Shown here: positions 24,061-35,189 of the stretch, in pieces
Layout of the letters: each line of letters opens with the position of its first letter
Numbering within the stretch: position 1 is the stretch's first letter
Assembly (NCBI GenBank): GCA_018398815.1
Contig: CM031626.1
Location: forward strand, 40,463,730-40,527,729
Reading direction: 5' to 3'
Origin: Conus ventricosus
Lineage: Eukaryota > Mollusca > Gastropoda > Neogastropoda > Conidae
DNA length: 64,000 nt
Notes under the pieces: generated by a model
Told to the model about the DNA's origin: nothing
The model's input: the letters and a program-made list of their open reading frames with translations, nothing else
Database searches by the model: none
Translations under genes and position numbers: made by a program

Positions 24061-26869
24061 GCGAAGTGCTGCATGTTGTCCCACCAAACCACAGTGAGTT
24101 TAACAAAATAAATAGTGTTTTATTTTGCTAAACTATTTTTTTTGTAAACTTATTTTTTGCCTATTTGGGGCTTAACTGATCATGTGTTTGTTTTTGCAAT
24201 GTTTTGTTTAATTGCATCAGTGTCTTACCTGTCGCGAAGTAAAGTCTTTTCTCCACTCCGTAGAAGCTCAATCGCCTTTGTCGTCTATAATCCTCACCTT
24301 CAAGCCATAAGCTTCTGCAAATTCTTCGTCTGTATATGTTTTATCATGTAGTGATTTGCTTTTATTATCTTACCTGAACATAGTTTTGCTTGATGCTATG
24401 GCAACATGGCAGTGTGCTTTTGTAATTTAGGATGTTTTTTTTTTTTAAACAGCGCTTACAATCATCGAAATAGCACCTAAACCTAACCAGCCCTCCAAAT
24501 GATAAAGAGGCTGGCGCACCAACGCACAATAGGCTAAAACGGCAACCCACTAGACAGACTTACGCTAGCTACAGCTGAGGAGCTGTAATTACATAAGAAA
24601 GAGCATTTTAAGCTTTGGCATATTTCTTTCTTAGATAAGCCGATACTATCCAAGTCGCTTTCAATTTCCATTTGAAGTTCAGTTATTTGCTCTAACCTAA
24701 ACTGTTAACATGCATTTTTGAAATATAAGATTATTTTATTTAAATTAATCTTATACATATCATTTTTACTTAATCCTTCTGCAGCAATTAAAACAGAGTA
24801 AAACGCAATAAAATCAACAACTTAATGAAATAAAGTCAAGTACTGTTAGTTAGGTCTTTGTCAACCATTTTAGTACTTTGTCAGATGATGAAAAATGTTT
24901 ATTTCATCTCCGTTTTTTAGTTATAACAATAACAAACTTAAAAGGGGCATCACAAGTTTTCAGCATTTATTGTATGCCATCTAATAACGCATGTTCTGGC
25001 AAACTAGTATTCGCCTCCCTCAGAGTAAATAAATAAAGCGAAAAATCATCGTCTTTTGCCTAGGTAGCGACTGTGAGCGTTGGGGTATTTGTAAGCCGTT
25101 GGTGTCATTCCCCACTTCAGCGGACTTCTTTCTCTGTAGCCATATTATTCAGAGCGCGAATTAGTTATTTCAATATGTTTTTTTCTGTTGTGTTCCTTGG
25201 ACAAGGCTAACAAAAAAGGGACCTGCGTTCAAGCATGTCTATATAAAGTGTTGTTCTTATCTTTTGTAACATTAGGGCTTCGTAGTTCAAACTTTTATTT
25301 ACAGTCAATTTCAGGAAGCACGACCAAGAATTCTCTCTTTTATGGGTGGGGGATAATTTTGTATTCATATTTACCAAAATCGTTTGCCCTTAAAGTTTTC
25401 TGATCTCCTTCTAGGGGTGGATATGCTCTCGTTTTTTGTCTTCCAATTTCTGTTCGTTTTTGTATACCCGTCATACTGTGTATTTCAAATCCATAAAACA
25501 TTTCCTGGCACTCCTATTATGATCAAACTCAGTTGTGTCTGCTAGGTCTTTTAGCTCGACTGCAGTGCATTTAGGGGCACAGCTCGCTTGATTCTGGCCC
25601 TCGGAGAATTCTTTTTATTAATATAAAAAATATACATAAACAAATTGTTATAAGCAATCAATAATAAACAAAATTACTAATAACAAAACGTATTGATATG
25701 GATGGGTCAAGTCCCGCAAGCATTCTTAGCGTTGAATAGATTTTTCTAACTGCTCTTTTTTGTTTTTTTAACTCATCTTTGTCCCTTATTATATAATTTC
25801 AACGTAAACATTTTCAAAACTATATTTGTCTTTGTGTAAATTAATACAACCGATTTTAACTGAGATCTAAAGTCTTTTATAGCGGAATTGTATTTTTGAG
25901 TTTTAAGAGCCACCCAGAAACTTAAGATCGTGGACGTCCTCTAACAGGTAGCTTGACATGAGCTTTTCTTTTTTTTATCAATGTCTTGTTCAGACTGAAC
26001 TGTCAATCAATAATAAACAGTGGTTTCAGTTCCCTACAAAAAGTCTATAGTAATGTTCCAAAACAGTCGCCTCAGTTTGTCGCTAGGATCAACTAAAATA
26101 TTTAATCTCGTTCTGGCCAAATAAACTTTCTTGTTTGTATGACTGTGTGCTTAATGGTTGTGCAGAATCATAACAATGTGTCGTAATGAAACCTGTATAT
26201 TGTTTGTCTAGACTATCAAGTTCGAAGACAGTTCTTCCCAACTGAGTTATCCCGAGATGAGAGAACAGTGCGGATCTTTAGGATAGAAATTAAGTATCCA
26301 TCTGTTTGTATTAGTTTTTCTTCCTACTTTTTTATAGCCACGTCTTTTAGACCTGTTTTTTCTTCAATGTTTATTTAGCTGAGCATCACTAACATAAAAA
26401 ATGCATTTTTATTGGGCGTTTCGTTGCTTTTTGTCGAATCTTTCATTTTTTTCGCCATCGTGCCTTTCCTTTCTCCACTTCCAAACAAATCTGTTGTAAT
26501 GTGGATCTAAGCCAACTCAGCCCATATTTAGTTATTAATTTGTCTTCGTGTCTTTAACTTCTTAAGGCGAAGTTTTTTTACATACACGATCTGACTTAGG
26601 ATCTCTTTGCTTACCTCCAGCGAACAATGTCTTTTGTCATCAAAGTGTTGGGTGAGGTAAATGTACGAGCCCTGTATACAACAGATCAGACTTTCATTTA
26701 TTACACGTCAACCCTTCTCAATTTTTGGATTTTTAAACGCATCTGATTCCTCTCTGAAAAAGGAGGTGTTTTCTTCAGTAAACAAGAACAAAATTCCTTT
26801 AAGACTTCTGAGACTGATTTCGATGTTTGTTCAAAGAGTGTCTCAGCTTGTTTCGATGTTTCTTTAATG
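24061..26869. other. Polinton interior, no gene assigned
   Basis: About 2.8 kb between integrase and the capsid-like gene. On the minus strand there are lysine-rich open fragments, for example at 26,400-26,500 and 25,100-25,400, which may be one or two decayed genes. I could not find a Walker A motif or an adenain-type His-Cys arrangement. The packaging ATPase and protease may be here beyond recognition. Confidence 0.4.
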
Positions 26870-27640
26870 GCGTGCATAACGTTTTCATAATAAATAACCG
26901 TTGTACTTTTATACTGGGTTAAGATTGTTCTGGCCAGTCCGGGGTTGTAACAACATCAAACTCAAGAGAAATAGCCACTAACTGTGTGTTTAGCCTAAAG
27001 GTTCTTCAGATAGTTCAACACAGTAGCCACTAGGATTAAATGTCAAGATGATAAGGGAACGTTTTTCTTTTAGTGCGCCTTGGTAATTATAGGCATGTGC
27101 GTCTTTAACAGTTCAAAATCTAGAGGGATGCAGAATACTAGTTGCCAAATGCTTCTGCTACTGCCTCTATCTTAACATCATTCTTTGCATTCCCCCTCTT
27201 TAGCCTGTGCTTGAGCCCGTTTTGGGCTTTGTATTCCTGATATACTTTCTCTTTCCTTTCTTTTTTAGTGTAGCCTTGATCAGAATAGAGGGCAAAAATA
27301 TCTGCCTCTCTTAGAAAAAGAATTCTTTGCACTCCAGTTTAATTACTGTATGTATTAACACGATAGCCTGCCTAAATTAGCAACAACGGTAGCTTTAGGG
27401 TCTTCGATTTAATATCTATTTTGAATGATGTTTAGCTGTACCTTGGCATTATAACTCGTCGGCGCCAAGATCGGGGGAACTTATACTATTAATTCTTGTC
27501 AGGCTGAATGTGGATGGAGTATTTACTACTATTATAGTCTGCCTTACACCTTTTACACCATGAGGTTCTCCTTCTCTCTTTTCTATATGGGTCGAGGTCC
27601 ACAACCGTTTTGAGTTCATTTTTTATAAAACAAAAAGAAT
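26870..27640 (-). pseudogene. Polinton capsid-like protein, copy 1
   Basis: Reverse-complement match to 42,521-43,283 in copy 2. The best piece is 27,138-27,332, with READIFALYSD, KHRLKRGNAKNDVK and the end AVAEAFGN. The family is found beside PolB and integrase in animal Polintons and is, by context, the probable major capsid (double jelly-roll) protein. I infer that from context and resemblance, not from a structure. Several frameshifts. Confidence 0.6.
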
Positions 27641-28900
27641 ATAAATAAAAAAAAATATTAATGAAGTTATGATGTGCCTGATCCTTCTGAAGAAGAAGAA
27701 GACGCGAAACAAATTGGGGGCCTTCTGTAGATGAAGAAATTGAAGAAAGCAGCAGTAGGTCAAGGTAGATAGGTATTACGTCAATTGAATTGAAATCATT
27801 ATATTGCCATATGGGTCGGGAGCAGCCAGTAAGCGCTTAGGGTTTCCCAATTTGAGATTGATAAAGATAATCATTTGAAATATCGAACCAGTAAAAGGGG
27901 ACCTTGTGCGGCTTACATAAAAAACGGACTCAACCCAGTTTTTAAAAACAAAGACAATTCTTGGAAAACTCCCATGTATTGCTACAAAAAGAAATTGAAC
28001 TTTATTGGGAGATTAAGCTCTGAGGCTGTTAGCGTTTACTAACATCGCGGCTAAGGTTGCCACACGGATTCTGAAATAGAAATGACTCTTTTCCGGATTT
28101 AGTGTCCAGAACAGATGAGCCCAGCAACAGAAATTGAGACGAGTTTTAATGAGGAAACAGTCGAAAACCATTAGAAACAATTGGGCGATTTCCACTGCCT
28201 ATGGTGAATTCTGGGAACTTAATGAGCGTCTAAAGTCAATAAGGTGTGAAACTAACAAAACAATTTAGCAAAACTTGGGTGAGTTGGATTGAGAGATAGA
28301 AGAAGGAATAAAAATTAACGGGCTGATGCAGATGATAACAATGTAGGGCGGAGAAGAAAAGGCTAGAATACTAGCAGAAAAATTCAAGATTTAATGCTAC
28401 AAAGGGCGGCAGGTTAGTTTCAAGGTGTCTACTAAACAGAGGCAGCAAGCATCACAAACAAGCAGATTTAGAGAAATATAAACAGAATACTTTATGAAAA
28501 CATTCCTTAGCAGAAAGAATAGGACTCTGTTCAGGGAACAGGTGGATTACAATAGTTAGTATATTAACGGCTGTAGGGTTTGCTTCTCTACACTCGTTTA
28601 TGCTTTAACCGGCAGTGGCGCTGACCGGGCACTGTAGATACTCTGAGCGCCTCGCCTGGTAAAATTTGGATTAGAAAAACAATTGCATTCATCTCGGCAT
28701 AACGTATTGAAGAAAGTAGCGGCCAACAGCGTGATGCTATGCCTGGCATAATAGGCAGTGTGTTAGTTGGGTTGTTGTCTTACTATAGGCAAAGTTGCTG
28801 CTTTTATGGCCGACCATCTGTGGAGTTAGGAGTGCTGAGCAGCTGGAATATTTTGTGAAATAAAGTATGGCCAATCCAGTAAAAGTTAAAATTCAACATG
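27641..28900 (+). pseudogene. Polinton membrane protein, copy 1 (homologue of 41,070-42,485)
   Basis: Plus-strand counterpart of the minus-strand gene in copy 2. It is divergent from the capsid-like gene, starting about 30 bp from it. Pieces near 28,280-28,330 and 28,700-28,870 match the glycine/leucine-rich hydrophobic C-terminal part. Frameshifted throughout. Confidence 0.5.
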
Positions 28901-30110
28901 GGACTGTCTTTTCGCTAGTGTTGTGTGACTGTGCCTGTGGGAGGCACATGACGGGTGGTGCTGACTTTCGGGGTGCTTATGGATGTGGGCGCTTATAACT
29001 GGATCAGCTGTCGGCCAGGGCTATGGTACTTTCTTTTAAATGGATGGCGTGGCCTTGGGTTTTATGCCTTGATTGTGCCCGAAGGTTTGGTCGTCTCCTG
29101 CTATGGGATTTCATGTTATAATTCTGTTTCTTGCCAATCTGTAGTCTAAGGTCAGAGGGTAGCATGTATAATCCATGGCCGACACAAAGTCAACTTTGAC
29201 CCCTTGCATGTGCCAAAAGAACAAGAACTCTTGATTATCTTTGTTGCTGGCAGGCAAGTCAACAGCGAGGTATGCGTTTATAATTAGCCTAAGAAATTGT
29301 TGTATTGGGATCAGCATGGTTAGATTTGATCAACTATGCAGACTATCGTCCGTGGACTTGTGCTCCTAAATAGGACACCATACGTATGATCGTATGGAGT
29401 CATTGAGTCTTTGCACTCCTGGCATTGTTAGGCCTTCACTTTCATCCAAGATAATTGTTGCCAATCATTAGGTGTTTTGTTCGTTGGATCTAATCCGGGA
29501 CTTGTATGTCTGGTTTGTAAAGGGAGGTGTGGCAGGCCCTGTAGTCATAATTATATTCCTCTTTTGCACCCCACAAAATCAATGTGCCCATTACCATGAT
29601 GGCGTGTCTAACTTTTGTCTTAAAATCAGTTGAGGATTAATGTTAAATTCGTTGCAGATTCTTTCATTTGCATTATTGTCCATTGGGCTGTTGAATGGAT
29701 TTAAACGCGCTGTTCGCTTTGGGAGGACTACTTGTAGGTCGGTTTGTTTTCGTCTGTACTGGTAAAAACATGAAGTTATATACTAACCTTTACTATAAAG
29801 ATTGGGTGGTTTTAAATGGTTTGCATATGAGACACCGCAGCCAGTAGTTTGCCAGTAAATGCAAAATTTAAATGATTTGGTAAAAAGTCATAGGTCGGGA
29901 TGAATGCCCATGCTAATGGTATCTGGCTCTCATTTAATTGGACGGATTTATATATCTAGTTAGGGATTTACAAGTCTAACTTGGAGCGGTTGATTCATCT
30001 ACTGCAATGAGTTAGTAAAATGAGAAGTCTAAAGATTTGGGGTTATAATATGCTCTACAATCGTACTGCGGCACTTTCGGTATATTTTAAAAGGCTCCAT
30101 TTTTAAATTA
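28901..30110 (-). pseudogene. Polinton conserved protein of unknown function, copy 1 (homologue of 40,130-41,365)
   Basis: Reverse-complement match to copy 2 over the blocks around 29,110-29,330 (VDFV, then a plasma-membrane-like tail further left), 29,400-29,480 (LDESEG...PGVQ) and 29,480-29,600. Stops are frequent. Unknown function. Position and constant linkage to the capsid-like gene suggest a virion component, as inference. Confidence 0.5.
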
Positions 30111-30129
30111 GTTTTTTTATTGTTATTAA

Positions 30130-30730
30130 AAAGATGCACATTCCATATAAACCAACAAAACAAGAAATAGTGTGTTCTTAACGGATCAATTCTCAATAGG
30201 GCGCGGTAATCTATAGGATGGCCTTTAAAGAATTGGTTTTATAATAAATCGGGTTAAATATCTGAAAAAGAATAAGAATAACTGGAAGATATTAAGGACG
30301 AGCAAGGCAATCTATTAAAAGGTTTAAAATACCTATGGTTATTTCATCTTTTGTTCTTTAAGAAAAGTATTAGCTTTTTTGGCATTGAGTTACAAAATTA
30401 ATGATGCAATCTTTTATTACTATAAATCTTTCCAAAAATTAAAGAAAGGGAGTGCGTTTTTCCTAGAAGCCTTGCAAGAATTTTAGGGGTTTATGACAGT
30501 GGTGATGATAGAATCATATTAAAACACATACGTATTTAGAAAGTGGACTTTATGAGTATGTAGGCAGTAGACCAGCCGAATTTTCTCTAGTACCGATGTT
30601 GAATGTATATTTAGAAGAGTTAAAAACAGAGCGCCATTTAATTTATGGGGAAGCCTTTACAGTTCTACGAGCACTGCCAGGAAATTAAGGCCTGGAGTTG
30701 TGCGTATTATCAGCTATTCAGGTTTGGTGA
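30130..30730 (+). pseudogene. Polinton terminal gene near right TIR, copy 1
   Basis: Counterpart of 39,480-40,090 (minus) in copy 2. The clearest stretch is LESGLYEYVGSRPAEFSLVP at about 30,537-30,597, followed by NVYLEELKTERHLIYGEA. Function not recognised. Truncated by stops on both sides. Confidence 0.45.
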
Positions 30731-30871
30731 GGACAGCCCATTTTATAGAATTCGTTAAAATAGACATAAATTCATTTATATATAACAAAATAATAATCGA
30801 GCAGGAAAGACTAGTTGTTTTGTTCTAATTTTATTAATAGTGTTAGTCGTAGAAGAGCGCACTGTAAAACC

Positions 30872-31129
30872 CTTTTTTTTTATGCCCTTAGAGTAGTAAA
30901 TATGTTCGTACACGATCACCCATGTTATTCTGCACGGAACCCCCGTTTCAATGTGCTAATTTTGTTCAATATTTGATGGTTTTGAGGTGTTAAGTTTTTG
31001 GGGAATAACAGTGTGTTAAATTTGAGTAAAAAACTGACATGTGTTGGGACCTGATTTGTATGTGAAAAGGAGGGTGTTCGTGCCCAAATAAGCTGGGCGG
31101 TCTTAATCCCGCATTTTGTTACATTCTCT
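30872..31129. repeat. right terminal inverted repeat
   Basis: Reverse complement of 14,682-14,930 with scattered differences. It ends TTACATTCTCT at 31,129, followed by the target duplication ACCTA (31,130-31,134). Confidence 0.88.
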
Positions 31130-31134
31130 ACCTA

Positions 31135-31620
31135 TGAATTGTTCACAACGGTCCATTTGATGAAAAGCAGAGGAAAAAAGATATCTTGGAAAACCGTTAT
31201 AATCAGTTTTTTTTTAACGGTTTTTTACGGGTTTATTTTTTTAGAAATTAGCCCAAACCATCATTGCGTCACATACAGACGTCCTGCTAAAATTTCAAGA
31301 AGATCGGGTTTTAAACAGTTTGTTTTTTTTGCAGTTTGTGTTTTTTTTTTTAAACGGTTTTTAAATGTTATAGATAACGTTTTTACACTGCCAAAAATGT
31401 ATCGGTTCTTTTTTCGAGAAGTTGTCCTGTACCTGTGCAATGTCACAACGGCTATTTGAAGAAAAGCAGAGGAAAAAGATGTCTATGAAACCGATATATC
31501 ATTTTTTTTAAACGGTTTTTAACGGTTTTATTTTTTTGAGATTACCCCAAAACCATCCTGGGTCACAACAGACGTACCTGCCAAATGTCATTACAATCGG
31601 TTGAGCCATTTTTGAGTCTA
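31135..31620. repeat. AACGG-rich spacer of the Helitron unit, right of the Polinton
   Basis: Continues the Helitron unit after the Polinton. It matches 34,080-34,540, including GGTCACAACAGACGTACCTG near the microsatellite. No coding content. Confidence 0.75.
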
Positions 31621-31621
31621 T

Positions 31622-31692
31622 ACCACACACACACACACACACCACACACACACACACCACACACACACACACACACACACCACACACACTCA

Positions 31693-31745
<53 letters not shown>

Positions 31746-31763
31746 CACACACACACACACACA
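31622..31763. repeat. (CA)n microsatellite near a Helitron 5' end
   Basis: Interrupted CA dinucleotide tract. In each unit it lies about 20-30 bp inside the 5' terminus. Confidence 0.95.
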
Positions 31764-31829
31764 GAATTTGCTATTTATATATTAGATACTAGCCGGTTGT
31801 ACCCGGCTTCGCTCGGGTATATCTGTACA

Positions 31830-32028
31830 ATAATTTTCTGGCCACCCCTCTCTCTCACCACTTATAAGAAAATACAATAAAATTCAGCTTGGGTTTGTTT
31901 CGTTTTTCCCATGCTGAACCAATTGCCCCAGCCCTCTCCTATCTACTTCACCCAATTTCTTCGGACGCCCACTCCCTTCTTGCCTCTCAATCTGTTTTCC
32001 CTCACGAACTTTTTTCGTAATACGAATC
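31830..32028 (-). pseudogene. HTH segment and 3' subterminal region of Helitron C
   Basis: Matches 34,675-34,860 of unit D. It ends abruptly at 32,028 in the sequence CGTAATACGAATCAGGATAA, where the match jumps into the helicase N-lobe. Confidence 0.6.
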
Positions 32029-32690
32029 AGGATAAGATTCAGGATGGTCTTTCCTGTCATTTATGGAGCATCAAGGAACATTATGTTGCTGCTTGCTTTG
32101 GGTCCTCCCTCTGCGCAACCATGGTCATAAAGCTGTCGTACACGTCTCTCTTGTCAGCTGTCAGCTTCTTCAGCTGGTCATCAGCTGCTCCCCGTAGTGC
32201 AGTAGTGTCGTAATTGGTCTTGCGGTAGTATTCTCGAGGCACAGTTTGTTGTTGTGTGACTGTTGGCATCCCATACTCCATCTGTACACTTGCACCCAAG
32301 AAGTAAGTCTGTGCTGAATCACAGTAAGAGCTTGGTTGTAGATGGCATTTGGATCTCATCAACGACTGGAGGTTGTTCAGCTGCTCCTTCACCTGCCTGA
32401 GTGGCTTGCAGTTTGAAGACGGCTTGGTCTGTGCCCTTGTTGACATACTTCTGGACGTACTTGATGGATTTTATGCTACTGCTATTTCCACCTTGATGTG
32501 GCAGTTGAACTAATGTAGGGGTAAGGGTTGTAGGGGACAACCCACTGGTTGGTGACGATGATTTCTCTCTGCCCAGCTTCACAGTCCCAGTATGTCCTCC
32601 ATCAGACTCCTCGCATCTCCTGTACTTGGGGTAGCTGTCCTCACCATGCTCTATGACCCTTCTTGCTCTCAATCAATTTTACTTCACTTT
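32029..32690 (-). pseudogene. Helitron Rep/helicase remnant, copy C (two internal deletions)
   Basis: From 32,690 leftwards: the end of Rep (SIKYVQKYVNKGTDQAVF at about 32,430-32,485, which keeps the paired tyrosines of the Rep motif), then linker VVDEIQM, then a jump to the segment just before the helicase (TVTQQQTVPREYY, LTADKRDVYDSFMTMV), ending in the Walker A region, where TGKT is still readable at about 32,060. The helicase C-lobe is missing. Compared with copy D, about 670 bp are lost at 32,345 and about 1.6 kb at 32,028. Confidence 0.8.
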
Positions 32691-32800
32691 TTTTTTTCGT
32701 AATACGATACACAGTCGATAGAGGGATGCCTGTTCTTAATGAACTTACCGATGCATTCTCAATTCCTCGATTGAAGTGTTCCAAAATGACAACTGTGTAG
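32691..32800 (-). pseudogene. HTH segment of the Helitron unit (remnant)
   Basis: Nucleotide match to 37,795-37,910. Decayed. Confidence 0.45.
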
Positions 32801-33022
32801 GGCCGCCATAACTAGTGGATAAGGCCCTGGACTCATGATCCAAAGGTCGTGGTTTTGCATCCCGGTTTGGTCTTGGAATTTTCACGTTGAATCTTTTCAG
32901 CTAAAATAACCATAGTTCACCCCAATATCCACCCTGGCATTGCAGGTGTCAGGCTAGTGTGAGGGACCAGCCGTCTGCATATCCTTGATTTGGGCACGGA
33001 CGTTAAACCCAACTCAAACATG
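32801..33022 (+). repeat. tRNA-derived SINE, full tRNA head
   Basis: The head keeps the segment missing in units A/B (GATAAGGCCCTGGACTCATG). The B box is altered (GGTTTTGCATCCC). The body matches the other copies. Plus orientation. Confidence 0.8.
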
Positions 33023-33029
33023 ACAACTC

Positions 33030-33245
33030 TGTGAAAGATTGCATTTCACGATGTATTATGTCTATTGGAGGGCCTCTGGGTTGACAACATTTCTGGTCTC
33101 CCTGTTTGGCGCAAGTATAGTCAGTGTTTCTGCGCTTCCAGTTCGTGATGCTGCAACGTAGAACATTCTATTGTGTAAAACACGGAATGGTCAGATCTGC
33201 CCCACGGATGAAAATGTCTGACCATGGCTCTTGTTGACAGACAAA
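33030..33245 (-). pseudogene. Helicase C-terminal stub
   Basis: Same ~210-bp helicase end as at 12,930-13,160 and 38,160-38,340, breaking off at the same point into the minisatellite. Confidence 0.7.
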
Positions 33246-33249
33246 AATA

Positions 33250-34540
33250 AGAGGGTATTGCAGAGCATCATAACTTCGGTGTATTTCTGAAATCCTCTGC
33301 AGACTACCATCTCTAAATTGAGAAATTAACGGATTTTAACGGTCAATTTTAAGTTTCTGTTCATATTAGTTGTCTATCATTGATCAGCGTGTTAAAACTG
33401 CACCTGTATACCAACTTTCATCAAGAAAGGTCTAAATTTAGAAAATAACGGATCTTAACGGTTTTTAACGGTCAATTTTAAGTTTTCCGTTCGTGTAAAT
33501 TAGATATCATTGTTCAGCGTGTAAACTGCATCTGTATACCGAATTTCATTAGGAACGGTCTAAATTATATAATAACGGTTTTTTAACGGTCAATTTTTAA
33601 GTTTCTGTTCATATTATTGCCTATCATTGATCAGCGTGTAAAACTGCATCTGTATACCGAATTTTATCAGGAACGGTCTAAATTTATATAATAACGGTTT
33701 TTAACGCTCAATTTTAAGTTTCGGTTCCTGTAAGTTGTACATCATTGTTCAGCTTTTTAAAACTACACCAGTATACCAAATTTCATCAAGAAAGGTCTAA
33801 ATTAGAAAATAACGTTTTTAACGGTGATAAATAACGGTCATAAAACTATCAAATGACCCAATGTTATCCACAGTATGTCCCTCTAGACTCATGCCTAGTT
33901 TGGTGGCGATCTGACGACTGCTTTTGCCGCCAACATCAGAAAGATTGTATTTTTAATCGTTTTTAGGGGGGTACGTGTGTTAACGGTTTTTAATTAACGG
34001 TCATAAATAACTGCGTAGAAACTGTGCAATGACCCTGTGTTACTCGGGAGATGTCCCTCTTGGTTCGGTGTACCTGTGCAATGTCACAACGGCCATTGAT
34101 GAAAAGCAGAGGAAAAGATGTATTTTAAACCGTTATAACCGATTTTTTAACGGTTTTTAACGGTTTATTTTTTTTCAAGATTAGCCCAAAACAATCCTGG
34201 GGCACAACAGACGTACCTTATAAATTTCAAGAAGATCGGTTTTAAACAGTTTTCTTTTATAGGGTTAGGTGTTTTTTAACGGTTTTTAACTGTTATAAAT
34301 AACGGTTTTTTGTAACTGTCAAATAACGGTTCTCGTTTTAGAGAATTAGTCATGTACGTGTGCAATGTCACAACGGCTATTTGAAGAAAAGCAGAGGAAA
34401 AAGATGTCTTTGAAACCGTTATAACAGACGTTTAACGGTTTTATTTTTTTAGAGATTAGCCCAAAACCATCCTCGGGTCACAACAGACGTACCTGCCAAA
34501 TTTCATGACAATCGGTTGAGCCGTTTTGAGTCTATAGCGT
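33250..34540. repeat. ~120-bp minisatellite and AACGG-rich spacer, unit C
   Basis: Four to five 120-bp units to about 33,870, then the AACGG-rich spacer. The segment around 34,070-34,080 is the intact counterpart of the Polinton insertion site. Confidence 0.88.
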
Positions 34541-34542
34541 AC

Positions 34543-34545
34543 ACA

Positions 34546-34609
<64 letters not shown>

Positions 34610-34610
34610 G
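34543..34610. repeat. (CA)n microsatellite, unit C 5' end
   Basis: Nearly pure CA tract about 25 bp inside the Helitron 5' terminus. Confidence 0.95.
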
Positions 34611-34782
34611 ACAAAATTTGCCATTTATATATTAGACTAGCCGGTGTACCCGGCTTCGCTCGGGTATATCTGTATTTTCTGGCGACACTCTTTCTCACCA
34701 CTTAAAAGACAATACAATAAAATTCAGCTTGGGTTTGTTTCGTTTTTCCCATGCTGAACCAATTGCCCCAGCCTCCTCCTAT

Positions 34783-34953
34783 CTACTTCACCCAATTTTC
34801 TTCGGACGCCCCTCCCTTCTTGCCTCTTATCTGTTTTCCCTCACGAATTTTTTTCGTAATGCGATACACAGTCCATAGAGGGATGCCTGTATTTTGTGAA
34901 CTTACCGATGCATTCTCAATTCCTTGATTGAAGTGCTCCAAAATGACAACTCT
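34783..34953 (-). pseudogene. transposase-like helix-turn-helix segment
   Basis: The minus strand encodes GGPYRVVILEHFNQGIENAS, then GIPLWTVYRITKKIREGK and a basic tail. The pattern (helix, turn with GIP.xTVYRI, recognition helix) resembles the N-terminal homeodomain-like domain of Tc1/mariner transposases. No DDE catalytic domain follows. Constant position beside the SINE in all units suggests that a transposon fragment was captured by the Helitron. Confidence 0.5.
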
Positions 34954-34954
34954 G

Positions 34955-35181
34955 TAGGGGCCGCCATAACCTAGTGGATAAGGTGCTGGACTCATGATTC
35001 AAAGGTCGTGGTTTCGAATCCCGGCTTGGTCTTGGAAATTTTCACGTGCAATGTTTCCAGCTAAAATGATCGTAGTTCGCCCCGATGTCAACCCTGGTCC
35101 CGCAGGTGTCAGGCTAATGTGACGGACCAGCCATCTGCATATCCTTGATTTGGGTACGGACGTTAAATCCAACTCAAACAT
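34955..35181 (+). repeat. tRNA-derived SINE, best preserved copy
   Basis: The head has A-box-like CTAGTGGATAAGG, a CAT anticodon position and B box GGTTTCGAATCCC, as in a pol III promoter. The body contains GGTGTCAGGCTAATGTGACG and ends ACGTTAAATCCAACTCAAA. Orientation is opposite to the Helitron genes. About 225 bp. Confidence 0.85.
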
Positions 35182-35189
35182 GACAACTG

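Larger units (their letters stand above)
14682..31129. mobile_element. Polinton/Maverick-like element, copy 1, complete ends, 16.4 kb
   Basis: Bounded by ~250-bp terminal inverted repeats that begin AGAGAATGTAA and flanked by a 5-bp duplication. From left to right it holds small ORFs, a protein-primed-type family B DNA polymerase, a retroviral-like integrase, then in the right half a capsid-like gene (minus), a membrane protein gene (plus), a conserved gene of unknown function (minus) and another near the right end (plus). PolB, integrase and capsid genes together with TIRs and a 5-6-bp duplication define Polintons. All large genes are broken. I did not find a packaging ATPase or adenain-type protease. 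Confidence 0.88.
31789..34636 (-). mobile_element. Helitron unit C (2.85 kb, internally deleted, both ends visible)
   Basis: In minus orientation the 3' end is a hairpin (TACCCG, 8-base loop, CGGGTA) a few bases before CTAG at 31,789-31,792, followed by T: the canonical Helitron 3' terminus. The 5' end starts TCTAATATATAAATGG at 34,636 reading leftwards and directly abuts the CTAG of the next unit (34,637-34,640). Inside: (CA)n, minisatellite, helicase stub, SINE, HTH segment, and a Rep/helicase gene reduced by two deletions. Confidence 0.8.
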
